Positions 1-8,618 of a DNA stretch of 64,000 nucleotides are shown piece by piece. This stretch comes from an uncultured Propionibacteriaceae bacterium (GTDB lineage Bacteria > Actinomycetota > Actinomycetes > Propionibacteriales > Propionibacteriaceae), in contig CALIWR010000002.1 in the NCBI GenBank assembly GCA_938046585.1, positions 62,001 through 126,000 on the forward strand. Reading direction: 5' to 3'. The position numbers and the translations under genes are program-made. The notes beneath the pieces are model-generated. The model searched no databases. It saw only the letters and a program-made list of their open reading frames with translations, and was not told the origin of the DNA. Each line of letters opens with the position of its first letter. The first letter of the stretch is position 1.

Positions 1-1
1 C

Positions 2-847
2 AAACCGGACGGGCTGCACCTGGTGGTGCCGGGAACCGAGGCCAACCTGATCGCGCCGCTGCCGGTCGGGGTGATCCCCGGGGTCGGGCCGGTCACCCGG
101 CAACGGCTGGACCGGCTCGGGGTGCGGACCGTGAATGACTTGCGGCAGGTCTCGGCCAACGAGCTGCGCCGCGAGATCGGGGCCTCCTGGGCGGGGGAGC
201 TGGCTGCCCTGTGCCGCGGGGAAGATGACCGGCCGGTGAGCGCTGACCGAGAGACCAAGTCGATCTCGACCGAGGACACCTTCGCTACCGACCTCGTCGA
301 CCCGGCGGTAGTCGAGGCCCAGATCACAGCCGCTGCCGTCCAGGTCGCCGAACGGTTGCGCCGCCACCAACTCTTCGCCCGTACCGTTACCGTGAAACTG
401 AAGCTCGCTGACTTCACCACCCACACCCGGTCGCGGACCCTGCTTGGGGCGGTCGATTCCACCGAGGTGATCGTCGAGGTGGCCCGGGCCCTGCTGCACG
501 CTGCTGAGCCGATCGTGCGGCAAGGGGTACGGCTGGCCGGGGTCGGGGTCTCCGGCCTCGTCATCGCCGCCCAGGAGGCCCTGTTCGAGGTGGCCCCGGC
601 CGGTGTCGACGAGGCCCAGGTGGAGCCTGCGGCCACGGTCCGTGACCGCAATGCCAGCTCCTACAGCCCCGGCGACGACGTCACCCACGACATCATGGGT
701 CCCGGCTGGGTGTGGGGCAGCGGCCTGGGCTGGGTGACGGTTCGTTTTGAGACCGCCGCCTCGACGCGCCCCGGTCCGGTTCGAACCTATCGGATCAGTG
801 ACCCGGCGCTACGCCCGACGCCCGTGATCGCCCCTGAGTCAGACTGA
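2..847 (+). CDS. dinB: DNA polymerase IV, C-terminal part (Y family, translesion)
   Basis: This is the 3' part of a Y-family translesion DNA polymerase gene; the 5' end lies outside the window and the frame is open from base 2. The visible protein begins at the end of the catalytic core (KPDGL motif) and continues into the helix-hairpin-helix thumb region (GVGPVTRQRLDRLGV), then the little-finger domain that contacts DNA and the sliding clamp. The N-terminal catalytic Asp/Glu motifs cannot be checked. The gene ends only 16 bp before an oppositely oriented tRNA-Leu. In family terms it bypasses lesions at the cost of fidelity. Confidence 0.9.
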   Translation, partial: KPDGLHLVVPGTEANLIAPLPVGVIPGVGPVTRQRLDRLGVRTVNDLRQVSANELRREIGASWAGELAALCRGEDDRPVSADRETKSISTEDTFATDLVDPAVVEAQITAAAVQVAERLRRHQLFARTVTVKLKLADFTTHTRSRTLLGAVDSTEVIVEVARALLHAAEPIVRQGVRLAGVGVSGLVIAAQEALFEVAPAGVDEAQVEPAATVRDRNASSYSPGDDVTHDIMGPGWVWGSGLGWVTVRFETAASTRPGPVRTYRISDPALRPTPVIAPESD

Positions 848-863
848 TCCAGATCGCCGTCGA

Positions 864-948
864 TGGTGCCGGAGAAGGGATTTGAACCCTCACACCAAGC
901 GGCACAGGAACCTAAATCCTGCGTGTCTACCAGTTCCACCACTCCGGC
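864..948 (-). tRNA. tRNA-Leu (anticodon TAG)
   Basis: The minus strand folds as a class II tRNA. The acceptor stem GCCGGAG pairs with CTCCGGC, the anticodon arm has loop TTTAGGT giving anticodon TAG, there is a long variable arm, and the T arm contains GGTTCAAATCC. The 3' CCA is encoded (TGG at 864-866 on the plus strand). It reads codons CUA/CUG. It faces the end of dinB. Confidence 0.95.
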
Positions 949-1039
949 GCGGGTTTGAGTGTAGGGGCCGTGGGGTTTCCTGCAAGGATGCGGGCCACGA
1001 AGCGGGAAGCAACCGGAGTGACTGCTCACGAGAGACCGG

Positions 1040-1534
1040 TCAGTGCTTGTCTGGGCCGGTGAGACCAAGGTGGCGCTTCAGCCGCTCGACATGACCAGAA
1101 GCCCGTACCTGGTATTGGGCCACGGCGATGGTGCCCTGCCCGTCAGCGGCCACATCCACCACGAAGGTGGAGCGGATCACTGCCTGCACCTGCTTGCCGT
1201 ACAGCTTCCTGGTCCCATACGCGCCGTAGGCCCGCAGCGTCTCCAGGGAAGGGTCCGACAGCAGCGGGAAGCTGATCTGGTGGCGCTGCTGGAAAGTAGC
1301 CAGCCGCTCGGGCGGATCGGGGGAGATCCCCACCACTGACAGCCCCGCCGAGCCCAGTTCGGTCAGGCTGGCGGTGAAATCAACCGCCTGGGTGGTGCAT
1401 CCAGGGGTGAGCGCGGCGGGGTAGAAGTAAACGATCAACCGGCTCTTGCGATAGTCATCTAGCCCGACGGGGGAGCCGGTGCTGCTGGGCAGGCGGAAGA
1501 AGGGGGCCGGGTCGCCGACGGTCAGGGTGGTCAT
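1040..1534 (-). CDS. bcp: Peroxiredoxin, BCP/PrxQ type, single cysteine
   Basis: A 164-residue thioredoxin-fold peroxiredoxin of normal BCP length that would reduce hydrogen peroxide and alkyl hydroperoxides in the cytoplasm. The peroxidatic site is TPGC (Thr43, Cys46). In many BCP proteins a second, resolving cysteine follows five residues later; here that position is Val, and Cys46 is the only cysteine in the protein, so it must act as a 1-Cys enzyme needing an outside thiol. The gene stands alone, divergent from the DUF3618 gene 97 bp away. The start is an ATG. Confidence 0.88.
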   Translation of the reverse strand: MTTLTVGDPAPFFRLPSSTGSPVGLDDYRKSRLIVYFYPAALTPGCTTQAVDFTASLTELGSAGLSVVGISPDPPERLATFQQRHQISFPLLSDPSLETLRAYGAYGTRKLYGKQVQAVIRSTFVVDVAADGQGTIAVAQYQVRASGHVERLKRHLGLTGPDKH

Positions 1535-1631
1535 GGGCGAACCTTAGGTGACGATCGGGAGCCTTGCCGATCCGGCCAGACGATGACCTGGCATAGTGGG
1601 CCCTGCCCATTCTGACCACCTGGAGGTCTCC

Positions 1632-1940
1632 GTGCCGACGCAGCCCAACCAGCGCGAGCGCACCACGCAGGAGATCCTGCGCGACATTGAGGCCGCCACG
1701 GCGCGGCTCAGCGAGAACGTCACCGCTTTGGTGACCGAGACCCATCCGAAGGCCGTGGTGAACCGGACCGTGATTGACGCCCGGCACTTCGCTGAGGAGC
1801 AGTTCCAGCAGGCTAAGACCCAGATCCGCGACGAGTACGGCTGGCGGGTTGACCGGATCGCCGTGGTCGCCGGGGCGGCGGTGGGAGTGGTTACCTTCCT
1901 GCTGGTGGTGCGATCGTTGACCAGGCGCCGTCGCAGCTGA
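1632..1940 (+). CDS. DUF3618 single-pass membrane protein
   Basis: A 102-residue protein with an N-terminal soluble helical part containing the DUF3618 signature (RTTQEILRDIEAATARLSE) and one transmembrane helix near residues 75-95, followed by an Arg-rich cytoplasmic tail. The GTG at 1632 is preferred because a GGAGG ribosome site sits at 1622-1626; an upstream in-frame ATG at 1596 lacks one. The family is widespread in actinobacteria, often beside other small membrane proteins, and its function is unknown. A soluble domain on the cytoplasmic face of the membrane is an inference from topology. Confidence 0.8.
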   Translation: MPTQPNQRERTTQEILRDIEAATARLSENVTALVTETHPKAVVNRTVIDARHFAEEQFQQAKTQIRDEYGWRVDRIAVVAGAAVGVVTFLLVVRSLTRRRRS

Positions 1941-2133
1941 TTGGCCGCTGTCCAAGCCGGTGGCAGTCGTCGCAGTGTTTCTACTAGGGTGCTACTCGAC
2001 TCGGTCCCCGCGCCAGGCCTGGTAACGAATCGGAAACGGAGATCGAGCCCGGGTGCCACCGCGGTTCTTCCGAACTTAGGGTTGGTCGTGATCGGTACCC
2101 GCCGAGAGCACACACCGAAGTGAGGTCATCTGC

Positions 2134-3435
2134 ATGGCAAGCACACGTTTCCTGCGCCGAGTGGCGCTCCCCTCTGTGGCGTTCGGCACCCTGCTGGCCT
2201 TCGCCGCCTGCGGATCGTCAGGTACATCCACGACCGGGTCGTCTGCCAAGGCCGACTGGAACGAGAAGGGCCCCATCACCTACGTCCTGGGCAAGGACAC
2301 CTCCGGTACCGTCGCGAAGATCGTCGAACGGTGGAACGCCACTCATCCTGACGAGAAGGTCACTCTGCAGGAGTTGTCAGAGAACGCCGATGAGCAGCGC
2401 CAGCAGATGGTGAACAATGCCACGTCCAAGGGGGGCTCTGGCTACACGGTCCTCTCGGTCGACCTGGTCTGGACGGCTGAGTTCGCGGCCAATGGGTACC
2501 TGGAAGAGTTGCCCGCCGACCAGCTGCCTACCGCCGGCTACCTGAAGTCAGCCGTGGACTCGGGGATGTACTTCAACAAGCTGTACACCTTCCCGGCCAA
2601 CTCTGACGGCGCCCTGCTCTTCTACCGCAAGGACCTGCTAGACGCTGCCGGCCTGCAGCCGCCGACCACCTGGGACGAGATGAAGGCGGCTTGCACCAAG
2701 ATCAAGGCCACCGTCCCAGGCATCGACTGCTATGGCGCCCAGTTCCAGAAGTACGAGGGACTGACCTGCAACATGACCGAGATGGTCAACTCGGCCGGTG
2801 GTGAATTCCTGGCCGCCGACGGCAAGCCCACGGTGAACACCGAGAAGGCCGTGGCCGGGGTCACCTGGGCCGCGAACGCCTTCAAAGACGGGACCATCCC
2901 GAAGGCTGCCCTGACCTGGAAGGAGGAAGAGTCCCGCAAGGCGTTCCAGGACGGGAAGCTGATCTTCCTGCGGAACTGGCCCTATGCCTACTCGCTGCTC
3001 GAGAAGACCGACGGCTCATCGGCGATCACCGGCAAGTTCGGCATCGCTCCGATCCCGGGTGCCTCCGGGCCGGGCGCGTCTACCCTGGGCGGCCACAACA
3101 TGGGGATCTCCAAGTTCGCCAAGAACAAGGGCACCGCGCTCGCCTTCATCAAGTGGTACAACAGCCCCGAGAACCAGAAGATCAACGCCTTGGACGATTC
3201 GAAGGCCCCGACCTGGGAGGCCCTGTACACCGATCCTGAGCTGATCGGCAAGTATGCCTACCTGCCGGTGCTGCATCAGTCGATCGCCGGCGCCAAGTCG
3301 CGCCCGAAGGTGGTCAAGTACGGTGACGCCACCCAGGCGATCCAGGACGCTTCGTACGCCGCCCTGAACGGGAGCAAGGAGCCGAAGGCGGCCATGGACG
3401 AACTGCAGGCCAAGCTCGAAGGCCTGACCAAGTAG
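2134..3435 (+). CDS. Sugar ABC transporter substrate-binding lipoprotein
   Basis: A 433-residue family-1 extracellular solute-binding protein (MalE/UgpB-like). It starts with a signal peptide ending in a lipobox, with the lipid-attachment Cys at residue 26 (LAFAAC), so it should be anchored outside the membrane. The fold signature includes a PANSDGALLFYRKDLLDAAG segment typical of carbohydrate binders. Two permease genes follow in the same direction, 77 bp downstream, forming an importer operon. The sequence resembles trehalose/maltose/oligosaccharide binders, but the exact sugar cannot be told. A weak GAGGT site precedes the ATG. Confidence 0.87.
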   Translation: MASTRFLRRVALPSVAFGTLLAFAACGSSGTSTTGSSAKADWNEKGPITYVLGKDTSGTVAKIVERWNATHPDEKVTLQELSENADEQRQQMVNNATSKGGSGYTVLSVDLVWTAEFAANGYLEELPADQLPTAGYLKSAVDSGMYFNKLYTFPANSDGALLFYRKDLLDAAGLQPPTTWDEMKAACTKIKATVPGIDCYGAQFQKYEGLTCNMTEMVNSAGGEFLAADGKPTVNTEKAVAGVTWAANAFKDGTIPKAALTWKEEESRKAFQDGKLIFLRNWPYAYSLLEKTDGSSAITGKFGIAPIPGASGPGASTLGGHNMGISKFAKNKGTALAFIKWYNSPENQKINALDDSKAPTWEALYTDPELIGKYAYLPVLHQSIAGAKSRPKVVKYGDATQAIQDASYAALNGSKEPKAAMDELQAKLEGLTK

Positions 3436-3512
3436 ATCCGGTGATAGGCCGTCGGCGTGAGTCCCGCTGCTGCGGTCTCCCGCCGATGGCCTGACGGGCA
3501 GAGGAGGTATCC

Positions 3513-4592
3513 ATGGCTGCAGCCGCCGTTGTGGCCGCTCCCGTACGTCGCAAGAAGAACGTCTTCTCCGACGGGCAAGGAATGCTGGCCGCGATTCTGC
3601 TCGCACCGACCTTGATCGTGATCTTGGTGGTCACCGGGGTCCCGATCACGTTGTCGGTGTATGAGTCCTTCTTCCGTGGTGGTGGCGGTATCGACCCGGC
3701 CACCGGCATGGTCAAGCAGGGATCTGATTTCGTGGGGTTCGCGAACTTCACCGATATTTTCGCCCATCCGCAGAATGTGGTCGGCGTTTTCGGCGCGATG
3801 GACCGGTTGATCAACGCCTTCCTCAACACCACCGTCTTCACGGTGGTCTGTGTCGTCGCCGAGACCATTCTCGGGGTGGCGATGGCCCTGATCATGGCCA
3901 AAGCGTTCCGAGGCCGCGGCCTGGTGCGGGCATCGATCCTGATCCCGTGGGCGATCCCGACGATCGTCTCGGCCATGATGTGGAAGTTGATCTTCAACAC
4001 CGCCGGTGTCGCCAACAAGGTGCTGGGACTGGCCGACGACCCGATTCTGTGGCTGGCGGACAACAAGTACAGCCAGTGGGCGGTGATGGTGGCCGACATC
4101 TGGAAGACGGCTCCCTTCATCGGCCTGCTGACGCTGGCTGGCTTGCAAACCATCCCGGCCGATGTGTACGAGGCGGCCCGCGTTGACGGTGCCAACGCCT
4201 GGCAGCAGTTCACCCGGGTCACGTTGCCGATGGTCAAGCCGGCGCTGGTGGTGGCGGTGCTATTCAGGACCTTGGACACGCTGCGGATGTTCGATCTTCC
4301 CTATGGAATGGTCGGCGCGGGGAAGTATTCAGTGGAGACGCTGTCGATGTTCGCCTATTTCGAGTCCCAGCAGACTCGGTACGGGCCGGCCGCGGCGTAC
4401 TCGATCATCCTGTTCCTCTATATCGTCCTAGTCGCTTTCCTGTTCGTGAGGCTGCTCGGCGCTGACGTGATCGGTGACGACGAGCTGAAGGCGATCAGTG
4501 AGCAGCGCAAGCGGCAGCGGGCGCTGCACCGTAAGCAGATGCGGGCCGCCAAGGTTCGGACCACGGTCACCAGCGGGAGCTCGGCATCATGA
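3513..4592 (+). CDS. Sugar ABC transporter permease, MalF type
   Basis: A 359-residue integral membrane protein with several hydrophobic helices. It carries the EAA coupling loop (YEAARVDGANAWQQF) that binds the ATPase subunit. It has an extra periplasmic segment after the first helix, as in MalF/UgpA-type subunits. An AGAGGAGG-like ribosome site precedes the ATG. Its stop overlaps the start of the second permease by ATGA, so the two subunits are translationally coupled and probably form a heterodimer. The C-terminus is a charged cytoplasmic tail. Confidence 0.87.
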   Translation: MAAAAVVAAPVRRKKNVFSDGQGMLAAILLAPTLIVILVVTGVPITLSVYESFFRGGGGIDPATGMVKQGSDFVGFANFTDIFAHPQNVVGVFGAMDRLINAFLNTTVFTVVCVVAETILGVAMALIMAKAFRGRGLVRASILIPWAIPTIVSAMMWKLIFNTAGVANKVLGLADDPILWLADNKYSQWAVMVADIWKTAPFIGLLTLAGLQTIPADVYEAARVDGANAWQQFTRVTLPMVKPALVVAVLFRTLDTLRMFDLPYGMVGAGKYSVETLSMFAYFESQQTRYGPAAAYSIILFLYIVLVAFLFVRLLGADVIGDDELKAISEQRKRQRALHRKQMRAAKVRTTVTSGSSAS

Positions 4593-5506
4593 CGACGACA
4601 GTAGCTACACAGCGGATTTCCACAGACGAACTGGCTGAGCTCAACAAACCGCGCCATGACAGGCGCTACTACCTGGGTAAGGCCGGCTCGTTGGTGGGGA
4701 TGGCGTTCATCGTGCTCTACTGCGTGATCCCGTTCTACTGGATGGTGATCTCCTCCTTCCGGCAGCCCACCGATGGGCAGAGCACCGATTTCTGGCCGAA
4801 CCCGGCCTCGGTGGAAAACTACATCGGGGTCTTCAGCGAGCAGAACAACTTCGGACGGGCGATCATCAACTCGGTGGTGGTGTCAGTGACCACGACCGCG
4901 CTGACCCTGCTGTTCGGGATCATCGCGGCCTATGCGCTGGCCCGACTCCGGTTCGTGTTCAAGGGCCTGGTGCTGTCGATCATCATCGGCTGCTCGATGT
5001 TCCCCGGGATTACCCTGCTGGTGCCGCTGTTCAAGATGTTCACCGGTAGTTACAGCTGGTGGCCGTGGAGCTGGCTGAACACGTACCAGGCGCTGATCAT
5101 CCCGTCGCTGTCATTCGGCCTGCCGCTGTGCGTGTGGAACCTGACTGCTTTCTTCCGTCAGCTGCCGGTAGAGCTGGAGCAGGCGGCAATGGTGGACGGG
5201 TGTACGCCCGGGCAAGCCTTCCGTAAGGTGATCCTGCCGCTGGCTGCTCCGGGTGTGTTCACGACCGCGATCTTGACCTTCATCGCGGTCTGGAACGAGT
5301 ACATGATCGCTTTGAGCTTCGGTCAGGACCGGAACATGAAGACCGCCACGGTCGCCCTGAGCCAGTTCACCGGCAACCTCGGGTACAACATCCCGTACGG
5401 CTCGATCATGGCTGCTGGGGTGATCACTACGATCCCGCTGCTGATCATGGTGCTGCTGTTCCAGCGCCGGATCGTCGCCGGCTTGACGGCAGGGGGAGTG
5501 AAGTAG
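4589..5506 (+). CDS. Sugar ABC transporter permease, MalG type
   Basis: A 305-residue membrane protein, the second half of the translocation channel. It has about six hydrophobic helices and an EAA loop (EQAAMVDGCTPGQAF) near residue 195. It overlaps the preceding permease by four bases. No ATP-binding subunit follows; the operon ends in two hairpins at 5519-5638. As in other actinobacterial carbohydrate importers, a shared MsmK/MsiK-type ATPase encoded elsewhere is the likely partner (inference from family knowledge). Confidence 0.87.
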   Translation: MTTTVATQRISTDELAELNKPRHDRRYYLGKAGSLVGMAFIVLYCVIPFYWMVISSFRQPTDGQSTDFWPNPASVENYIGVFSEQNNFGRAIINSVVVSVTTTALTLLFGIIAAYALARLRFVFKGLVLSIIIGCSMFPGITLLVPLFKMFTGSYSWWPWSWLNTYQALIIPSLSFGLPLCVWNLTAFFRQLPVELEQAAMVDGCTPGQAFRKVILPLAAPGVFTTAILTFIAVWNEYMIALSFGQDRNMKTATVALSQFTGNLGYNIPYGSIMAAGVITTIPLLIMVLLFQRRIVAGLTAGGVK

Positions 5507-5518
5507 CAGCTCAGCGAA

Positions 5519-5555
5519 CGAACGCGGGGTCCGGGTTATCTGGGCCCCGCGTTCG
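5519..5555 (+). terminator. Hairpin after the sugar ABC operon
   Basis: An 11-bp perfect stem (CGAACGCGGGG at 5519-5529 with its complement at 5545-5555) encloses a 15-base loop, 12 bp after the last permease stop codon. It has no T-tract, as is common for terminators in high-GC actinobacteria. Confidence 0.65.
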
Positions 5556-5604
5556 GGTCCTTGGATAACCCATCCTGATCGGTAGGACCGGAGACGGAAA
5601 TGAG

Positions 5605-5638
5605 GCGCGGGGCCTGGTCCGCCGACCAGGCCCCGCGC
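5605..5638. terminator. Second strong GC hairpin downstream of the sugar ABC operon
   Basis: A perfect 15-bp stem (GCGCGGGGCCTGGTC, 5605-5619, with 5624-5638) closes a four-base loop. It lies 50 bp after the first hairpin and has no T-tract. It could be a second terminator or a structured RNA element. Confidence 0.55.
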
Positions 5639-5976
5639 GTGGCTCACCGACACCTGACTGCCGACAGTCTCGTGGCCGGAGCGAGAAGAGGAGCGGTCCT
5701 CTCGCAGCATCGACCAGACATTGCCGGTGGCTGAATCGTCAGGCCGGGTGGCCTCCGGGCAGCCGGTGAGCAGCTGGCGCGGGAGGATCGTGCTCCAGGG
5801 TGGCGCGAACCTCCCGCGGACAAAACAATAACGCAAAGCTAGCGTCAGCAAAATCCGGGGTCCGGATCCTGAGAGCCGTGACGGTCGGGTGACCTGGGGA
5901 TATCCGATCCAGGCCAGCCGACCTGAGGCCAGGGGCCGGCGAGCACTGGGCAGAGCAGGGAGGGAGCGCCATACGC
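5639..5976. other. Intergenic stretch with no supported gene
   Basis: About 340 bases between the hairpins and the tRNA-Lys terminator. Open frames here lack ribosome sites and convincing protein composition. There is a small AT-richer spot near 5820-5850 (ACAAAACAATAACGC), which may be a promoter or unstructured spacer. I see no tmRNA, RNase P or other known RNA signature. Confidence 0.5.
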
Positions 5977-5978
5977 AG

Positions 5979-6005
5979 AAAAAGGCCACCAGATCTGGTG
6001 GCCTT
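5979..6005 (-). terminator. Rho-independent terminator of tRNA-Lys
   Basis: A 24-base perfect palindrome at 5982-6005 begins five bases past the tRNA-Lys 3' end. On the minus strand it is followed by a run of five T residues (A at 5979-5983 on the plus strand). This is the classic intrinsic terminator layout and is the clearest one in the window. Confidence 0.85.
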
Positions 6006-6009
6006 GCGG

Positions 6010-6082
<73 letters not shown>

Positions 6083-6177
6083 GTACGTGCGTAGAGTCTA
6101 GCGCATCAGCGGCGCGGCCTGCGAATCGATTGCGTGCCAACCAGACCAACGGGGTACGCGTGGATAGGGGCGTGACG

Positions 6178-6696
6178 ATGTCTGAGACGCAGCGGCGGTC
6201 CCCGGCCGGCGACACCGAGGACTGGTTCCGCAGCGTGTACGACGAGCATTGGGCGCGTCTGGTGCGGCTGGCGGCGGTGCTGCTGGGGTCGACCGATCGC
6301 GCCGACGAGGTGGTGCAGGACGCGATGCTCGGTCTGATGCGGAATCGAACCCGGTTGCTGGACGGCCCGGTCGACGCTTACCTGCGGACTGCGGTAGTCA
6401 ACGGCTGTCGATCGGTGCATCGGCACCGGGCGGTGATGGCCAAACACCCTGAGCTCCCGTCGCCGCAAACCCCTGGCCCAGAGGAGCAGGCAGTCCGGAC
6501 CGTCACCGCCGACGCCGTGCTGGAGGCCCTACGTAGCCTGCCCCAGCGTCAGCAGGAGGTCTTGGTGTTGCGGTATTACAGCGAACTTAGTGAGGCCGAG
6601 ATCGCCGAGACCCTGGGAATCAGCCGGGGCGCGGTCAAGTCATACAGCCACCGAGGGGTGAGCGCCCTGCGGACGCTGATGGGGAGGCAAGCATGA
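6178..6696 (+). CDS. RNA polymerase sigma factor, ECF (SigE-like) family
   Basis: A 172-residue two-domain sigma factor. Region 2 spans about residues 17-85 (FRSVYDEHWARLVRLAAVLL, then DEVVQDAMLGL). Region 4 spans about residues 115-168 with the LPQRQQEVLVLRYY and SEAEIAETLGIS helix-turn-helix. It would direct RNA polymerase to a small regulon. The ATG at 6178 is chosen; a GTG two codons upstream is possible. The stop overlaps the start of a membrane protein gene by ATGA, the usual arrangement of an ECF sigma factor with a membrane-bound regulator. Confidence 0.88.
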   Translation: MSETQRRSPAGDTEDWFRSVYDEHWARLVRLAAVLLGSTDRADEVVQDAMLGLMRNRTRLLDGPVDAYLRTAVVNGCRSVHRHRAVMAKHPELPSPQTPGPEEQAVRTVTADAVLEALRSLPQRQQEVLVLRYYSELSEAEIAETLGISRGAVKSYSHRGVSALRTLMGRQA

Positions 6697-7847
6697 ACAA
6701 CGAATGGAACGAGATCGGCGAGGACGAGGTGACCCGTGCCTTGCGTGAGGGTCTGCGGGACGAGGCGAACCAGGTTCCCATCCCCGATCGGTACGATGAG
6801 CTGGTGGCGGCCGGGCACCGTCGCAGCCGCCGGTGGCTGCCGGTAGTTGCGGTGCTGGTGCTGGTAGTCGGGACTGCTGGGCTCCTGGGAATTTCCCGCC
6901 TGTTCACGACCGGTTCGCGGATCGGTGGTACCCCGGCCCCGGTAGCGACGCGGCCGACTCCGCCAGCCCAGATTAGCGGCGAGGCGATCAGTTTCGTTTC
7001 GGACAACGGCACCATCGAGTGCGTGATGGGTGGCAGCCGGGCCCCTGATGGGGTGGAATGTCACCTGACCGCGGCCGCGGCCTGGGGGTCCAGCCACCCC
7101 TGCGACGCAGCGGGACGACAGGTGGCCTGGTCCCACGACTACGGGATCGTGACCCTGAGCAACAAGGGCGCTCGTACTGCCTGCAACGGGCAAGGTTTCG
7201 ACGAGCTGAGAATCGGTGGCTCGCAAGCTAAGCCATACACCTCCTGGTACGACCCAGCCGTCTACCAGTCCCGGGCTCTGCCCGGCGGCGGGCAGGCGCC
7301 GGTGCTGCCGTACGGGACGACCGCTGTCGTCGGCCAGAACAGTTGCCGGCTCAACACGACCGGGATCACCTGCACTCGCGCCGAGGTCGGGTTCCGCCTG
7401 TCGACTCAGAACCTCGTCCTGCGTTCGAGCGGGAATCAGGTCGTGTACGGGGCCGCCGCCTTCGCCACCCCTAATGGGGAGATCATCTGCTCGGTCGGTG
7501 ACCAGGTCGACTGCGAGGTACCCAGCTTCGCCTATACCCCGCCGACCAAACCGGTTAACTGCGCCGCTGGCTGGGGATCCTGGGTGGCGCTACGGGAGAA
7601 GGCTCAGTTCATCTGCGGCGACGCGGAGCTGGCGACCCGGGCCACGGTCGGCTCAGACCAGACCTCTTGGTGGGACGACGCCCAGCCACAGGTGGGCAGT
7701 GCCGGGAAACTCGCGGTGGTCCGCTACCGAACCGAGGTGATCAACGGCTCGTACCGCTGCAGCGTGACCGAGGCTGGGGTGAACTGTGGCAATGTCGCCG
7801 CCAAGGCCGGGTTCGCCCTGACCCGGGCGCGGTACCAGCTGATCTGA
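6693..7847 (+). CDS. Membrane protein with extracellular Cys-rich repeats (DUF6636-like), candidate anti-sigma factor
   Basis: A 384-residue protein coupled to the sigma factor. The first 48 residues are cytoplasmic and charged, one transmembrane helix lies near residues 49-67, and the rest is outside. The outer part contains two or more repeats of an NG-x-I-x-C ... V-x-C pattern followed by a Trp-Gly segment, which resembles DUF6636 domains of actinobacterial secreted proteins; the paired cysteines suggest disulfides. The location makes it a likely membrane anchor or sensor for the sigma factor, but no classical HxxxCxxC zinc anti-sigma motif is present. The role is inferred from context. 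Confidence 0.7.
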   Translation: MNNEWNEIGEDEVTRALREGLRDEANQVPIPDRYDELVAAGHRRSRRWLPVVAVLVLVVGTAGLLGISRLFTTGSRIGGTPAPVATRPTPPAQISGEAISFVSDNGTIECVMGGSRAPDGVECHLTAAAAWGSSHPCDAAGRQVAWSHDYGIVTLSNKGARTACNGQGFDELRIGGSQAKPYTSWYDPAVYQSRALPGGGQAPVLPYGTTAVVGQNSCRLNTTGITCTRAEVGFRLSTQNLVLRSSGNQVVYGAAAFATPNGEIICSVGDQVDCEVPSFAYTPPTKPVNCAAGWGSWVALREKAQFICGDAELATRATVGSDQTSWWDDAQPQVGSAGKLAVVRYRTEVINGSYRCSVTEAGVNCGNVAAKAGFALTRARYQLI

Positions 7848-7873
7848 GAACGGGGGCTGGGGATAGGGGAACG

Positions 7874-7907
7874 GTCGGCCGGGCGGGGTTCATCCCGTCC
7901 GGCCGAC
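7874..7907. terminator. Hairpin between convergent genes
   Basis: A 14-bp stem with one G-U pair (GTCGGCCGGGCGGG, 7874-7887, with 7894-7907) and a six-base loop lies between the DUF6636-like gene and gatD, which converge. It could stop transcription from both sides. Confidence 0.7.
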
Positions 7908-7910
7908 TGA

Positions 7911-8618
7911 TCAGCGCCGAACCGCCTCGATCCGCTGTCGTCGCAATTCGTCGATCTCGGGGTGCGTCAGCGGTGGTAGTTCGCATCCCAGCCCCAGCCG
8001 CAAGACATGGTCGGCGAGGTCCGGGTTGCGGGCCAGCACTGGCCCGTGCGGATAGGTGCCGATGATCCGGCCGGCCTGGGCCCCCTCCGTACCGTCGCCG
8101 TTGCCGATCCCACGTTCCACGGTCGCCAGGGGTCGGGCCTGCGGGCCGAGCCTGGTGAAGCCGCCGTGGTTCTCGAAGCCAGTGATCAGCGAGACGCTCC
8201 CGTCGGGACGAGTCCACTGGGTGAGGATTTCGCCTACCGCGCGGGCTGGTCCGCGGCGGGTCTCGACGTCGAGCAACCCCAGCCCCTGGACAACTTCATC
8301 GTGGTCGCCGATGGTGAAGCTGGTACCGCAGATCTGGTATCCGGCGCAGACCGCGAACAACGCAGCCCCCCGGTCCAGAGCCCGGAATAGGTTGCCATCC
8401 TTGCGTAGCGCCGACACCGCTGACACCTGGGCCTGGTCCTCACCTCCACCCAGCAGGTAGACCTGAGCATCGGCGGGTAGCCGATCGCCCGGCTCGACCA
8501 CAGTCACGATGACATCGATCCCACGCCACTGGAGCCGCTGACGCAATACCGCAGCATTGCCCCGGTCTCCGTAGATCCCGAGCAATGACTGGTAGATCAC
8601 GACGATCTGGACGGTCAT
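7911..8618 (-). CDS. gatD: Lipid II isoglutaminyl synthase, glutaminase subunit GatD
   Basis: A 235-residue class I glutamine amidotransferase of the CobB/CobQ-like group. The nucleophile is Cys91 in FAVCAGYQ, and His191 in the YPHGPVL motif completes the catalytic pair. It releases ammonia from glutamine for MurT, which amidates the alpha-carboxyl of D-Glu in the peptidoglycan stem peptide. It starts within the last four bases of murT (ATGA), so the two are translationally coupled, as expected for subunits of one complex. Confidence 0.92.
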   Translation of the reverse strand: MTVQIVVIYQSLLGIYGDRGNAAVLRQRLQWRGIDVIVTVVEPGDRLPADAQVYLLGGGEDQAQVSAVSALRKDGNLFRALDRGAALFAVCAGYQICGTSFTIGDHDEVVQGLGLLDVETRRGPARAVGEILTQWTRPDGSVSLITGFENHGGFTRLGPQARPLATVERGIGNGDGTEGAQAGRIIGTYPHGPVLARNPDLADHVLRLGLGCELPPLTHPEIDELRRQRIEAVRR

